The notes under the pieces were generated by a model. The model was given only the letters and a program-made list of their open reading frames with translations, was not told the DNA's origin and did not search any database. Position numbers and translations under genes: made by a program. From Austwickia sp. (GTDB lineage: Bacteria > Actinomycetota > Actinomycetes > Actinomycetales > Dermatophilaceae): DNA of 64,000 nucleotides. The number at the start of each line of letters is the position of its first letter. Within the stretch, counting starts at the first letter, position 1. The DNA lies in NCBI GenBank assembly GCA_016711265.1, contig JADJTI010000005.1:310001-374000 (forward strand), written 5' to 3'. This document shows, in pieces, positions 41,497 to 51,139 of the stretch.

Positions 41497-43653
41497 GTGA
41501 CGACGCCTGCGCAGGACCCCTCGCCCTCCGCCGATGGTGAACTGCCCGACGAGATCCGTCACCAGTGGGATGAACTCGCCGACCAGATCCGAGCCCACCG
41601 GTTCGCCTACTACGTGCGCGACGCTCCCACCATCAGCGACGGGGAGTACGACGCGCTGGTGGGTCGGCTGGAAGCCTGGGAGACGTCGTACCCGCAGCTG
41701 AGGGTGCCCGACAGCCCCACCCAGACCGTTGGCGGCACGTTCGCCACGGACTTCGCGGCCGTCGACCACCGCGAGCGCATGCTCAGTCTTGACAATGTCT
41801 TTTCACCCTTGGAGCTCGCCGACTGGGCGGCCCGGGTGGTCAAAGGAGCCGGCGGCGCCGTGGTGCACTTCCTCACCGAGCTCAAGATCGACGGGGTCGC
41901 GATCAACCTGCTGTACGAGCGTGGCCGGCTGACCAGGGCGTTGACGCGGGGTGACGGCCGGACCGGCGAGGACGTCACGCATAACGTCCGCACGATCGAA
42001 GGGGTGCCGCACGAGTTGCGCAGCGCCCCCAGTGACGAACTGCCCGAACTGGTCGAGGTGCGCGGTGAGGTGTTCTTCCCGGTCGCCGCCTTCGCCGATC
42101 TCAACGCGTCCTTGGTCGAGGCCGGCAAGGCCCCGTTCGCCAACCCTCGCAACGCCGCCGCCGGCACGCTGCGCCAGAAAGACCCGCGGATCACCGCGTC
42201 CCGCCCGCTGCGCATACTGGTGCACGGCCTGGGCGCCCGGACCGGCTTCGACATCGACCGGCAGAGCGCGGCGTACGACGTCCTGCGAGCCTGGGGCCTG
42301 CCCACCTCCGAGCACACCCTCGTCCTGGACGACCTCGACGCCGTGCAGCGGCGCATCGACTACTACGGCGAGCATCGTCACAGCGTGGACCATGAACTGG
42401 ACGGCATGGTGGTCAAGGTCGACGAGGTCGCCGTCCAACGACGCCTCGGTACGACGTCGCGCGCGCCCCGGTGGGCGGTCGCCTACAAGTACCCGCCCGA
42501 GGAGGTCACCACGCTGCTTCACGACATCAGGGTCAATGTCGGACGCACCGGCCGGGTCACCCCGTACGGGGTGATGGAGCCGGTGCGGGTGGCCGGGTCG
42601 ACCGTCGAGATGGCCACGCTGCACAACGCCGACGAGGTCCGCCGCAAGGGGGTACTCATCGGCGACACCGTCGTCCTGCGCAAGGCCGGTGATGTGATCC
42701 CCGAGATCATCGGCCCGGTCGCGGACCTTCGTGATGGGACGCAGCGGCCGTTCGTGATGCCCACGCTGTGCCCGGCCTGCCAGGCGCCGCTGGCCCCGGA
42801 ACGGGAGGGCGACAAGGACATCCGGTGCCCCAACAGCCGGTCCTGCCCCGCCCAGCTGCGGGAGCGGCTGGCCGCGCTGGCCGGACGCGGCGCCTTCGAC
42901 ATCGAAGCGCTCGGTTTCGAGGGGGCCTCTGCCCTGCTCGAGGCCCAGGTGCTCGCGGACGAGGGTGACCTGTTCGACCTGACCGCCGCGGCGATCGCCC
43001 GGGTGCCGCTCTACACCCGGACCGCCAAAAAAACCGATCCGCCGGAGGCGGTCACCGACGGCCGGGTGGTCTCCGCCAACGGTCAGCGACTCCTGGACAA
43101 CCTCGCCAAGGCCCGGGAGGCGGCGCTGTGGCGGGTCCTGGTGGCCCTGTCGATCCGGCACGTCGGCCCCACCGCGGCCCGCGCGCTCGCGGGGCACTTC
43201 GGCTCGATGGCGGCCATCCGGGCGGCGTCGGCGCAAGAGCTCGCCGGAGTGGAGGGGGTCGGTCCGGTCATCGCCGAGGCGCTGCGCGGCTGGTTCGAGG
43301 TCGACTGGCACCTGTCGATCCTTCAGCGGTGGGAGGCCGCGGGCGTCCGGATGCAGGACGCCCGGGACGAGTCGGTGGAGCGCACTCTCGAGGGTCTGAC
43401 GGTGGTCGTCACCGGGTCGCTGGAGGGCTTCTCCCGGGACCAGAGCAAAGAGGCGATCCTGGCGCGCGGTGGTAAGGCCGCGGGATCGGTGAGCAAGAAG
43501 ACCAACTACGTGGTGGCGGGCGAGAACGCCGGGTCCAAGGCCGACAAGGCCCGCGAACTCGGGGTCCCGATCCTGGACGAGGCGGGTTTCGTGGCCCTGC
43601 TCACCCGCGGTCCGGATACGGTGGCGGAGGTCGGTGATGACGATCGACCCTGA
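41497..43653 (+). CDS. ligA: NAD-dependent DNA ligase
   Basis: Seals nicks in DNA replication and repair with NAD. About 718 residues. The N-terminal Ia domain carries HRFAYYVRDAPTISDGEYD. Lys130 in ELKIDG is adenylated. The OB fold follows, then four zinc-binding Cys (CPAC...CPNSRSC), helix-hairpin-helix repeats (ELAGVEGVGPVIAEAL) and a BRCT domain (LEGLTVVVTGSLEGFSRDQ). The GTG at 41497 has CAGGAT 7 bases before it; an in-frame ATG lies at 41488. The next gene starts 17 bases before the ligA stop. Confidence 0.96.
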   Translation: MTTPAQDPSPSADGELPDEIRHQWDELADQIRAHRFAYYVRDAPTISDGEYDALVGRLEAWETSYPQLRVPDSPTQTVGGTFATDFAAVDHRERMLSLDNVFSPLELADWAARVVKGAGGAVVHFLTELKIDGVAINLLYERGRLTRALTRGDGRTGEDVTHNVRTIEGVPHELRSAPSDELPELVEVRGEVFFPVAAFADLNASLVEAGKAPFANPRNAAAGTLRQKDPRITASRPLRILVHGLGARTGFDIDRQSAAYDVLRAWGLPTSEHTLVLDDLDAVQRRIDYYGEHRHSVDHELDGMVVKVDEVAVQRRLGTTSRAPRWAVAYKYPPEEVTTLLHDIRVNVGRTGRVTPYGVMEPVRVAGSTVEMATLHNADEVRRKGVLIGDTVVLRKAGDVIPEIIGPVADLRDGTQRPFVMPTLCPACQAPLAPEREGDKDIRCPNSRSCPAQLRERLAALAGRGAFDIEALGFEGASALLEAQVLADEGDLFDLTAAAIARVPLYTRTAKKTDPPEAVTDGRVVSANGQRLLDNLAKAREAALWRVLVALSIRHVGPTAARALAGHFGSMAAIRAASAQELAGVEGVGPVIAEALRGWFEVDWHLSILQRWEAAGVRMQDARDESVERTLEGLTVVVTGSLEGFSRDQSKEAILARGGKAAGSVSKKTNYVVAGENAGSKADKARELGVPILDEAGFVALLTRGPDTVAEVGDDDRP

Positions 43654-43978
43654 GTCTGCCGGTGGGCCCGCACGCGCCGATGTCGCCGGGTTGGCCGCCC
43701 GCGCACACGCCTTGGCCGGCGATCGCGGCATCCCGGAGGCGTTGCAGGCGCTGGCGGATCGCTGGCCGGAGTCGGCCAGCGCGCCGGAACTGTACGCCGT
43801 CAGCAGCCGGCTTTCGCTCGCGATCGGGGACCTGGCCGCTGCCCTGGAGGCGGCCGGCCGCCGTACAAATGCGTCACAAGGCCAACCGGACTCGACACGC
43901 CGCCACCTGGGCACGGCAGAGGGCGCGGGTCCGATCGACGACCCAGGCGCTGGCGGTCAGCGACTCGGCGATGGCTGA
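43637..43978 (+). CDS. N-terminal segment of a frameshifted or overlapping gene
   Basis: Starts at an ATG 17 bases inside the ligA 3' end. Codons to about 43864 look strongly coding and encode a helical segment (GLAARAHALAGDRGIPEAL...SRLSLAIGDLAAALEAAGRR). After that point this frame loses its G/C-ending bias and runs 37 more codons to a TGA, while the +1 frame becomes coding-like and continues as the hydrolase. I read 43637-43865 as the real N-terminus of the downstream protein, separated by a +1 frame change near ACA-AAT at 43865-43870. A free 113-residue protein is the alternative. No family is recognised. Confidence 0.55.
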   Translation: MTIDPESAGGPARADVAGLAARAHALAGDRGIPEALQALADRWPESASAPELYAVSSRLSLAIGDLAAALEAAGRRTNASQGQPDSTRRHLGTAEGAGPIDDPGAGGQRLGDG

Positions 43979-45779
43979 CCCTGCCTGGTTGCGGGCCGAC
44001 CCCGGCCTGGTCGGCGAGGCGCTGGGCAAGCTGCAGCGCGCGGTGCGGGACTGGGATTCCCTCTGCCAGGATCTGGCGGCGCTGCTCGGGCCGACACCGG
44101 CCGACGGATCGCCCGGGCCTGCCGGGGCGATCCGCGAAGCGTTGGTGCTCGTGCGTGACGCACTCGCCGAGACTGCCGACGTCCTGCACCCGTTCCCGGC
44201 TGACTCGGCGGCAGGCCAGCGCACCCGGTCGGCCTGTCTGGCCGCGGACGCCGACCTCGCCGGCCGGCTCGCCGAAGCCGCCGACCTCCTGCCCTGCCAC
44301 GGCCTGAGGGCCTGGCTGCGGGATCCGAGCGCGAACGCGGACCTGGAAACTCGGGCGCTGGTGGCCCGCAACGACCCGGATGGCCTGCGCGAGCTGCTCG
44401 GGTCGGTACCCGGCGCGGCCGTGGCGGACCTGATCGCCCGCTACCCCGGTCTCGGGGACTCACTGTGCCGGTCGACCGCCAGCCTGCCCCCCGCGCCGCC
44501 GGAGGTGTTGGGGCCCGCCGCCGGTTCGCCCCCGCCGCCGAACGATCCGGGGAGGACATCGGTCCATCGCGTGGTGGCCGTCCGGGCGTACCTGGACGGA
44601 CTGGACCCTGATGTCGTGCTGCGCTGGGGTGTGCTGTGGCCGCGGTACGTGGGGGCCTGGGACGGCGCTCCGTTAGAGGTCCGGTACGCCGCCAACCGCC
44701 AACTCCTGCGACACGCGCTGTCGGTTCTCAGCGATGCCGACCGGCGGCACGAGCGTGTCGGCGCCACCGGACCCTTCGAGCGGCTCCTGGTCGACGCCGC
44801 CCGGCGGGTGCGATCCTGGCGTCCAGGCCCGGGGCGTGCAGCTGGGGGCAGTTCCGCGGACTGGACCGAACGTCGTACGGTCCGCGAGGACGACCGCACC
44901 AGGGTCCGACTCATCCAGGCCCTGCTGCATGGCCAGGACGACGCCGGCCGGGCGGGCAGGCGGCAAATCCTGCTGTTCGACCCGACCGGGCGTGGCCGGC
45001 TCGCTGAGCTACGCGGGCGGTACGACGACCGCACCCGTCACGTGGTCATCCTGGTCCCCGGCACGGGGACCGCCATGCGCGGCTTTCACATGCCTGCGCA
45101 GTTCGCCGCCGACCTGGTTGCGGCCGACCCCGAAGGAGGGGCGGTGGCGCTGGCCTGGATGGGTTGTGCGCTCCCGTCCGCAGCCGGAGCCCAAGCCCCG
45201 CTGGCCCGGTTCGCCCGAGCCGGCGCCGAGCCGCTGCGCGACGTCGTGGAGGCGCTCGCCGTACCCTCCGGTGCCGACATCACCGTGATCGGGCATTCGT
45301 ACGGCGGTGTCCTGGTCGGCGCGGCCGAACGGGTGGGCCTGCGCGCCGACAAGGTGATCCACCTGGCCTCGCCCGGTTCCGGCCCCGGCGTGCGCAGCGT
45401 CGCCGACTACCCTGACACCGACCCGCTCGGCCGGCACCGACGGGTGCGACGGTGGAGCCTGACCGCCCCGGGCGACCCCATCATCTGGGCGCGCCGCCTC
45501 GACCCGGCGGGATGGTTTCAACGCCTTCGCCGGGTCCGGAGCCGGACCTCGCGCGCCTGGGCTGCGCTCGACCTCGGCGCCGACCCGACCACGCTGGCGG
45601 GGATCGTGCTGCTGCCGGCCGGACGGTGGGAACGCGATGTCCCCGGCTACCCCGAGGGCACACCGGTGACCGGCATCCCCGGCCACACCGGGGTCACCCA
45701 TCCGGCTACCACGGCTTTTCGCAACCTGGTCGAGGTGATCCGCGAGGATCGCTCGGGTCCCCTCGAGCCTGTGGACTAG
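43869..45779 (+). CDS. DUF1023 alpha/beta hydrolase
   Basis: Actinobacterial alpha/beta-hydrolase family found next to or fused with helical WXG-like domains. A helical N-terminal half (to about residue 330) precedes the hydrolase domain: VVILVPGTGTAMRGFHMPAQFAAD, nucleophile elbow GHSYGG, then HLASPGSGPGVRSVADYP. The function is not established for the family; peptidase or lipase-like roles have been suggested. No signal peptide is visible. The ATG at 43869 is merely the first in this frame and has no close ribosome site. A second ATG lies at 43971, overlapping the preceding stop. The coding signal continues upstream in another frame, so the true start is probably at 43637 through a frame change. 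Confidence 0.8.
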   Translation: MRHKANRTRHAATWARQRARVRSTTQALAVSDSAMADPAWLRADPGLVGEALGKLQRAVRDWDSLCQDLAALLGPTPADGSPGPAGAIREALVLVRDALAETADVLHPFPADSAAGQRTRSACLAADADLAGRLAEAADLLPCHGLRAWLRDPSANADLETRALVARNDPDGLRELLGSVPGAAVADLIARYPGLGDSLCRSTASLPPAPPEVLGPAAGSPPPPNDPGRTSVHRVVAVRAYLDGLDPDVVLRWGVLWPRYVGAWDGAPLEVRYAANRQLLRHALSVLSDADRRHERVGATGPFERLLVDAARRVRSWRPGPGRAAGGSSADWTERRTVREDDRTRVRLIQALLHGQDDAGRAGRRQILLFDPTGRGRLAELRGRYDDRTRHVVILVPGTGTAMRGFHMPAQFAADLVAADPEGGAVALAWMGCALPSAAGAQAPLARFARAGAEPLRDVVEALAVPSGADITVIGHSYGGVLVGAAERVGLRADKVIHLASPGSGPGVRSVADYPDTDPLGRHRRVRRWSLTAPGDPIIWARRLDPAGWFQRLRRVRSRTSRAWAALDLGADPTTLAGIVLLPAGRWERDVPGYPEGTPVTGIPGHTGVTHPATTAFRNLVEVIREDRSGPLEPVD

Positions 45780-45916
45780 GTCATGCCTGCGCGGAGTCCC
45801 GGGGTAGAGGCAGGTCAGCCGAGGTAGGCTCGCTGCGCGGTGGCTCGACACGGCCTGCCCAGGGGGCGAGCGGCGCCGGGTCACGCACGCGATCGGATGC
45901 GACGTCGGGGGTCGAC

Positions 45917-47527
45917 ATGGCAAAGACGGACACCACACCACGACATGGGGCAGCGCTGGTGGCTGCCGCGGGAGTGCTGGCGCTCATGGTCGGGGGAACC
46001 CTCGGCCTGCGTGATCCCGGTGGCCGCAGCCACAGCGGGACGTCCGGCGCCCAGCTGCAGGCTCCCGTCGCGACCCCCATCACCGCGACAGCGCAGCCGG
46101 TGACCTGGGCGCCGTGTCCTGCGGAGCTTCCCGATCTGGAATGCGCCACCATCGGCGTGCCGCTGGACCATGGGCGGCCCGACGGTGAGCGGATCAGCCT
46201 GGCCATCAGCAGGCGTAAACACACCACCACGCCCTACCGCGGGACGATCCTCGTCAACCCCGGCGGACCCGGGTCCTCCGGCCGGATGCTGGCCGGTTCA
46301 GGGGGCAATATCGCCCGCGGGATCGGCGACAGCTACGACTGGATCGGTTTCGATCCGCGAGGCATCGGCGCCAGCCGACCGGCACTGGCCTGCGACCCAG
46401 CCGCCTGGACCGGCCTGCGGCCACCGTACGTGCCCACCAAACCAGAGATCATGCAGGCCTGGCTGACCAAGGCCACCACGTACGCCGCGTCCTGCGGCAA
46501 GGCCTCTGGGGCGTTGCTCAACCACGTGCGCACCATCGACACCGTGCACGACATGGAGTGGATCCGGGCAGCCCTGGGGGCGGAAACCACCAGCTACTGG
46601 GGGAACTCCTACGGCAGCTTGCTGGGTCAGCTGTACACAACGGCCTACCCCGGCCGCGTCAACAAAATGGTCTTGGACGGGGTGGTCGATGCTTCACAGA
46701 GCTGGTACGACGCCAACCTTGCTCAGAACGTCGCGTTGACCGCCAACTTCGAGGCGTTCCTGAAGTGGCTGGCCGCCAACCCAGCCTCTTTCGGTCTGGG
46801 CAGCGATCCAGCAGCGATCAAGGCCCGGTACGCCGCGAAGCTCGACGCCTTGGCCGCCGCCCCCGGTGCCGGAGGAACCGTCAGCGCCGCAGACCTGAAC
46901 GACCTCGCCATCAGGGCCAGTTACGGCGTCAGCACGTGGCCGGCCGACGGTGCCGTGCTCAGCCAGGTCCTGAGGCGCGACAATGTCGCGCTGCTCGCCC
47001 CCGACGCCGATGCGGGCCAGGACAACGCCCGAGCCGGATACCTGGCGGTGCAGTGCAGCGAGAGCGCCTGGCCGGGCTGGGACACCATGAAGGCGGATGC
47101 CGAGCGACAGCACCCTGACCACCCGCTGATGACCTGGTCGAACACCTGGATGAACGCGCCCTGCGCGTTCTGGCCGGTGCCCTCCCAGCCTCGCGCTGCC
47201 GTCGACGCCGCCCGGGTGACCGCGCCGATCCTCCTGGTCAGCGAGACCCTTGACGGGGCCACCCCCTTCGCGGGCGCGTTGGCGACGCGCGAGCGGTTCC
47301 CCACGGCCCGGTTGATCGAAGGAACCGGCGGAACCACCCACTCCTCGGCCATCGCCGCAGGTCCGTGCGTGGCCGGCGCCATCGCCGACTTCCTGGAGAA
47401 GGGCACCCTGCCGCCGCGGCGCGAAGGCCGCACCGCGGACCTGCAGTGTGCGCCCGTGCCGCCACCCCCGGCGGCTCCCGCCGACCCGGCGGCTCCCGCC
47501 GACCCGGCGGCTCCCGCTGCGCAGTAG
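45917..47527 (+). CDS. Secreted alpha/beta hydrolase, tripeptidyl aminopeptidase-like
   Basis: 536-residue exported hydrolase of the S33/TAP-like group, which releases short peptides outside the cell. A signal anchor (GAALVAAAGVLALMVGGTLGL) follows the start. Then come VNPGGPGSSG (oxyanion region), FDPRGIGAS, the nucleophile in WGNSYGSLLG, the acid in SETLDGATPF and His in GGTTHSS. The C-terminal tail is a Pro/Ala/Asp repeat encoded by 18-bp iterations (47470-47520). TAGGCT around 45826 may be its -10 element, leaving a leader of about 80 bases; the ribosome site is poor. It stands alone between the DUF1023 gene and gatC. Confidence 0.88.
   Translation: MAKTDTTPRHGAALVAAAGVLALMVGGTLGLRDPGGRSHSGTSGAQLQAPVATPITATAQPVTWAPCPAELPDLECATIGVPLDHGRPDGERISLAISRRKHTTTPYRGTILVNPGGPGSSGRMLAGSGGNIARGIGDSYDWIGFDPRGIGASRPALACDPAAWTGLRPPYVPTKPEIMQAWLTKATTYAASCGKASGALLNHVRTIDTVHDMEWIRAALGAETTSYWGNSYGSLLGQLYTTAYPGRVNKMVLDGVVDASQSWYDANLAQNVALTANFEAFLKWLAANPASFGLGSDPAAIKARYAAKLDALAAAPGAGGTVSAADLNDLAIRASYGVSTWPADGAVLSQVLRRDNVALLAPDADAGQDNARAGYLAVQCSESAWPGWDTMKADAERQHPDHPLMTWSNTWMNAPCAFWPVPSQPRAAVDAARVTAPILLVSETLDGATPFAGALATRERFPTARLIEGTGGTTHSSAIAAGPCVAGAIADFLEKGTLPPRREGRTADLQCAPVPPPPAAPADPAAPADPAAPAAQ
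47470..47520 (+). repeat. 18-bp tandem repeat in coding sequence
   Basis: The unit GGCGGCTCCCGCCGACCC occurs twice in full (47470-47487, 47488-47505) and then partially. It encodes the Ala-Ala-Pro-Ala-Asp-Pro tail of the secreted hydrolase and is likely length-variable. Confidence 0.7.
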
Positions 47528-47598
47528 CGGGCCCAGCGCGTCGACGTCTCGGAGCGGGTCGTCCGGACTGTGCGGCGGTGCCTCGTAGACTGAACGGC

Positions 47599-47895
47599 AT
47601 GTCCGCGATCTCCACCGACCAGGTGGCCCACCTGGCCGCGCTCGCCCGGATCGAGCTGTCCGCTACCGAACGGGTCAGCATGGCAGCCGAACTCGGCGTC
47701 ATCCTCGACGCCGTGGCCCGCGTGGGCGAGGTCTCCGGAGCGGACGTCTCCCCGATGTCCCACCCGCTGCCCCTGGTCAATGTGTCCCGCCCCGACGAGG
47801 TCCGGCCTAGCCTGGCGCCCACCGACGTGCTGGCGAACGCACCGGAGACGCAAGACCAGCGTTTCGTCGTACCGCGCATTCTCACGCAGGACTAA
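47599..47895 (+). CDS. gatC: Aspartyl/glutamyl-tRNA amidotransferase subunit C
   Basis: Small stabilising subunit of GatCAB, which converts Glu-tRNA(Gln) (and Asp-tRNA(Asn)) to the amidated form. The 98 residues include TDQVAHLAALARIELS and the conserved C-terminal segment RPDEVRPSL...APETQDQRFVVPRIL. First gene of gatC-gatA-gatB. TAGACT lies 7 bases before the ATG with no ribosome site, suggesting a leaderless operon start. Confidence 0.95.
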   Translation: MSAISTDQVAHLAALARIELSATERVSMAAELGVILDAVARVGEVSGADVSPMSHPLPLVNVSRPDEVRPSLAPTDVLANAPETQDQRFVVPRILTQD

Positions 47896-47923
47896 TTCCC
47901 CTCCGCTGCAGGAGTACCCACCC

Positions 47924-49480
47924 GTGACCCACCGAAGCGGCCTGCCCGCCGACCTCACCCGCGCGAGCGCCGATCAGCTGTCCCGGGCCCTGGCCGCCCG
48001 CGAGATCAGCGCGGCCGAGGTGACCCAGGCCCACCTGGACCGGATGACCGGCGTGGACGAACGGGTGCATGCTTTCCTGCACCGCGACGACGAGGGGGCC
48101 CTGGCCACCGCACGCGCCGTTGACGACGAGCGCACCCGCGGGGTGGACCTGCCCGCGCTGGCCGGGGTGCCGGTCGCCGTCAAGGACATCGCCTGCACCC
48201 GCGGCATGCCGACCACCGCCGGGTCGGCGATCCTGCGGGGGTGGCTGCCGCCGTACGACGCCACCATCGTCAGCCGGCTGCGCGCGGCCCGGATGCCGCT
48301 GCTGGGCAAGACGAACATGGACGAGTTCGCGATGGGCTCCTCCACCGAACACTCCGCGTACGGGCCCACCCACAACCCGTGGGACCTGACCCGGATCCCC
48401 GGCGGCAGCGGCGGCGGCTCGGCGGCCGCGGTCGCCAGCTTCCAGGCACCCCTGGCGATCGGCTCGGACACCGGCGGCTCGATCCGCCAACCCGCGGCCG
48501 TCACCGGCACGGTCGGCGCCAAACCGACGTACGGCGGGGTCAGCAGGTACGGCGTGATCGCCCTCGCCAGCAGCTTGGACCAGATCGGCCCCTGCGCGCG
48601 GACCGTGCTGGACGCGGCGCTGCTGCACGAGGTCGTCGGCGGCCACGACCCGATGGACTCCACCTCGATCGATGCGCCGGTCCCTCCCGTCGTCGAAGCC
48701 GCTCGGCGCGGCCAGGTCCGCGGCCTGCGGATCGGTGTGGTCCGCGAGCTCGGCGGGCAGGGCTATCAGCCGGGGGTCTCCCAGCGCTTCGAGGAGGCGC
48801 TGGCGCTGCTCCAAGGCGAGGGCGCGCAGATCCAGGAGGTGACCTGCCCGCACTTCGAGTACGCGCTGGCCACCTACTACCTGATCCTGCCCAGCGAGGC
48901 GAGCTCGAACCTGGCCCGGTACGACGCGATGCGGTACGGGCTGCGGGTGACGCCCGACGGGCCCGAGGCCCCCGATGACCCCAGTAACGAGCAGGTGATG
49001 GCCGCCACCCGGGACGCCGGGTTCGGCACCGAGGTGAAGCGCCGGATCATCCTGGGCACCTATGCCCTCTCCAGCGGCTACTACGACGCCTACTACGGTC
49101 AAGCCCAAAAGGTCCGCACCCTGATCGCGCAGGACTTCACCGCGGCCTTCGACCAGGTCGACGTGCTGGTCAGCCCGGTCACCCCGACGACGGCCTTCAC
49201 CATCGGCGCGAAGATCGACGACCCGCTGGCGATGTACCTCTCCGATATCGCAACGATCCCGGTGAACCTGGCGGGCCTCCCGGCCCTGAGCGTGCCCGCC
49301 GGTCTGGCACCGGAGGATGGCCTACCGGTCGGCTTCCAGGTGATCGCCCCCGCGATGGCCGATGACCGGATGTACGCCGTCGGAGCCGCCTTGGAGCGGC
49401 TGCTCACCGACCGCTGGGGCGGCCCGCTGCTGGATCAGGCGCCGCCGTTGATCGACCGCGCGGGAAAGCTGGGGAACTGA
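47924..49480 (+). CDS. gatA: Aspartyl/glutamyl-tRNA amidotransferase subunit A
   Basis: Amidase subunit that hydrolyses glutamine and delivers ammonia to GatB. The 518 residues contain the Ser-cisSer-Lys triad Lys87 (VAVKD), Ser162 (GGSGGGS) and Ser186 (GSDTGGSIRQP), spaced exactly as in known GatA. A GTG start follows AGGAG with 9 bases between. It lies 28 bases after gatC and one base before gatB. The phosphofructokinase gene that separates gatA and gatB in mycobacteria is absent. Confidence 0.96.
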   Translation: MTHRSGLPADLTRASADQLSRALAAREISAAEVTQAHLDRMTGVDERVHAFLHRDDEGALATARAVDDERTRGVDLPALAGVPVAVKDIACTRGMPTTAGSAILRGWLPPYDATIVSRLRAARMPLLGKTNMDEFAMGSSTEHSAYGPTHNPWDLTRIPGGSGGGSAAAVASFQAPLAIGSDTGGSIRQPAAVTGTVGAKPTYGGVSRYGVIALASSLDQIGPCARTVLDAALLHEVVGGHDPMDSTSIDAPVPPVVEAARRGQVRGLRIGVVRELGGQGYQPGVSQRFEEALALLQGEGAQIQEVTCPHFEYALATYYLILPSEASSNLARYDAMRYGLRVTPDGPEAPDDPSNEQVMAATRDAGFGTEVKRRIILGTYALSSGYYDAYYGQAQKVRTLIAQDFTAAFDQVDVLVSPVTPTTAFTIGAKIDDPLAMYLSDIATIPVNLAGLPALSVPAGLAPEDGLPVGFQVIAPAMADDRMYAVGAALERLLTDRWGGPLLDQAPPLIDRAGKLGN

Positions 49481-49481
49481 C

Positions 49482-51080
49482 ATGGGAGCCGTCAACAGCG
49501 CCGTCACCACCGCGGGCGAACCCGCCGAGCCCGAGCTGGTCGATTACGCCGCAGCGGTAGCCCGCTACGACCCGGTCATGGGCCTGGAGGTCCACGTCGA
49601 GCTGTCCACCCGCACCAAGATGTTCTGCGGCTGCAGCACGGTCTTCGGCGCCGAGCCCAACACCCAGACCTGTCCCGTCTGCCTCGGCTTGCCGGGAGCG
49701 CTGCCCGTGGTGAACCGGGAAGGCGTCGAGGCCGCCATCCGGATCGGGCTCGCCCTCAACTGCACGATCGCCACCTGGTGCCGGTTCGCCCGGAAGAACT
49801 ACTTCTACCCGGACATGCCCAAGAACTTCCAGACCAGCCAGTACGACGAACCCATCGCCTCCGACGGTTACCTCGTGGTCGAGCTGGACGACGGCAGCGA
49901 GTTCCGCGTCGAGATCGAGCGCGCCCACATGGAGGAGGACGCCGGCAAGTTGACCCATATCGGTGGCTCAACCGGCCGGATCCACGGGGCGGACTACTCA
50001 TTGCTGGACTACAACCGCGCCGGGATCCCGCTGATCGAGATCGTCACCAAACCGATCGTCGGGGCAGGGGAACGCGCGCCCGAGGTCGCCAGGGCATACG
50101 TGTCGGCCCTGCGTGACCTGATGCGGGCCCTCGGCGTCAGTGACGCTCGGATGGAACAAGGGTCGCTGCGCTGCGACGCCAACCTGTCTCTGCGCGCCCG
50201 GGTCGGCACCGACCCACGGGAGCCGCGGCAGCTCGCCGTACCGCTGGGCACCCGGACCGAGACCAAGAACGTGAACTCCCTGCGCTCGGTGCAGCGAGCC
50301 ATCCAGTACGAGATCTCCCGGCAGGCGGGGTTGCTGGACGCGGGCGTGAGCATCGTGCAGGAGACCCGCCACTGGCACGAGGACACCGGCAGCACCACCT
50401 CCGGTCGGGTGAAGTCCGACGCCGACGACTATCGCTACTTCCCGGAGCCCGATCTGGTGCCGATCGCCCCGGACCCCGAGCACGTGGAGCGCCTGCGGGC
50501 GAGCCTGCCGGAGCCGCCCGCCGCCCGGCGTCGACGACTCCAGGCGGCCTGGGGGTTCACCGACCGGGAGCTGGGCGACGTGCTGGCCAACCCCGGCGCC
50601 CTTGACCTGATCGATGACACCGTCGCGGCGGGCGCCAGCCCGGCGGCGGCCAAGAAGTGGTGGCTCGGCGAGATGGCCCGGCGGGCCAACAGCCAGGGCC
50701 TGGAGCTCGCCGAGTTCGCGGGGTCGAGCGCCGGCGGGGTGACGCCCGAAGCCATCGCGGAGCTGGACGGCCTGGTCCGCAGCGGCCGGCTCAACGACGC
50801 GTTGGCCCGGCAGGTGCTCGAGGGGGTGCTCGCCGGGGAGGGCAGCCCCACCCAGGTCGCGGACGCGCGTGGCGTGGCGTTGGTGCGCGACGACGCCGCC
50901 CTGGAGGCCGCGGTCGAGGCTGTCCTGGCGGCCAATCCCGATGTCGTCGAGCGCATCCGGGGCGGCAAGGTGCAGGCCGTGGGGGCGTTGATCGGCCAGG
51001 TCATGAAACGGCTCAAGGGCCAGGCGGACGCCGCCGCGGTGCGCGCCGCCATCCTGGGCTCGCTCGGGATCGACGGCTGA
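49482..51080 (+). CDS. gatB: Aspartyl/glutamyl-tRNA amidotransferase subunit B
   Basis: Kinase/tRNA-binding subunit that activates the tRNA-bound Glu or Asp and amidates it. The 532 residues begin with a 30-residue extension, then GLEVHVELSTRTKMFCGC, the zinc Cys pair TCPVCLGLPGALP, YFYPDMPKNFQTSQYD and HMEEDAGKLTH (catalytic cradle). The C-terminal helical and tail domain (YqeY-like; LEGVLAGEGSPTQV...GALIGQVMKRLKGQAD) binds tRNA. It begins one base after gatA, so the subunits are co-translated. Confidence 0.96.
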   Translation: MGAVNSAVTTAGEPAEPELVDYAAAVARYDPVMGLEVHVELSTRTKMFCGCSTVFGAEPNTQTCPVCLGLPGALPVVNREGVEAAIRIGLALNCTIATWCRFARKNYFYPDMPKNFQTSQYDEPIASDGYLVVELDDGSEFRVEIERAHMEEDAGKLTHIGGSTGRIHGADYSLLDYNRAGIPLIEIVTKPIVGAGERAPEVARAYVSALRDLMRALGVSDARMEQGSLRCDANLSLRARVGTDPREPRQLAVPLGTRTETKNVNSLRSVQRAIQYEISRQAGLLDAGVSIVQETRHWHEDTGSTTSGRVKSDADDYRYFPEPDLVPIAPDPEHVERLRASLPEPPAARRRRLQAAWGFTDRELGDVLANPGALDLIDDTVAAGASPAAAKKWWLGEMARRANSQGLELAEFAGSSAGGVTPEAIAELDGLVRSGRLNDALARQVLEGVLAGEGSPTQVADARGVALVRDDAALEAAVEAVLAANPDVVERIRGGKVQAVGALIGQVMKRLKGQADAAAVRAAILGSLGIDG

Positions 51081-51139
51081 CCGGTCCCGCCTGCCAGGGC
51101 GGTTAGGGAGCCGCCGCGATCCTGCGGCATGCTGGAACC

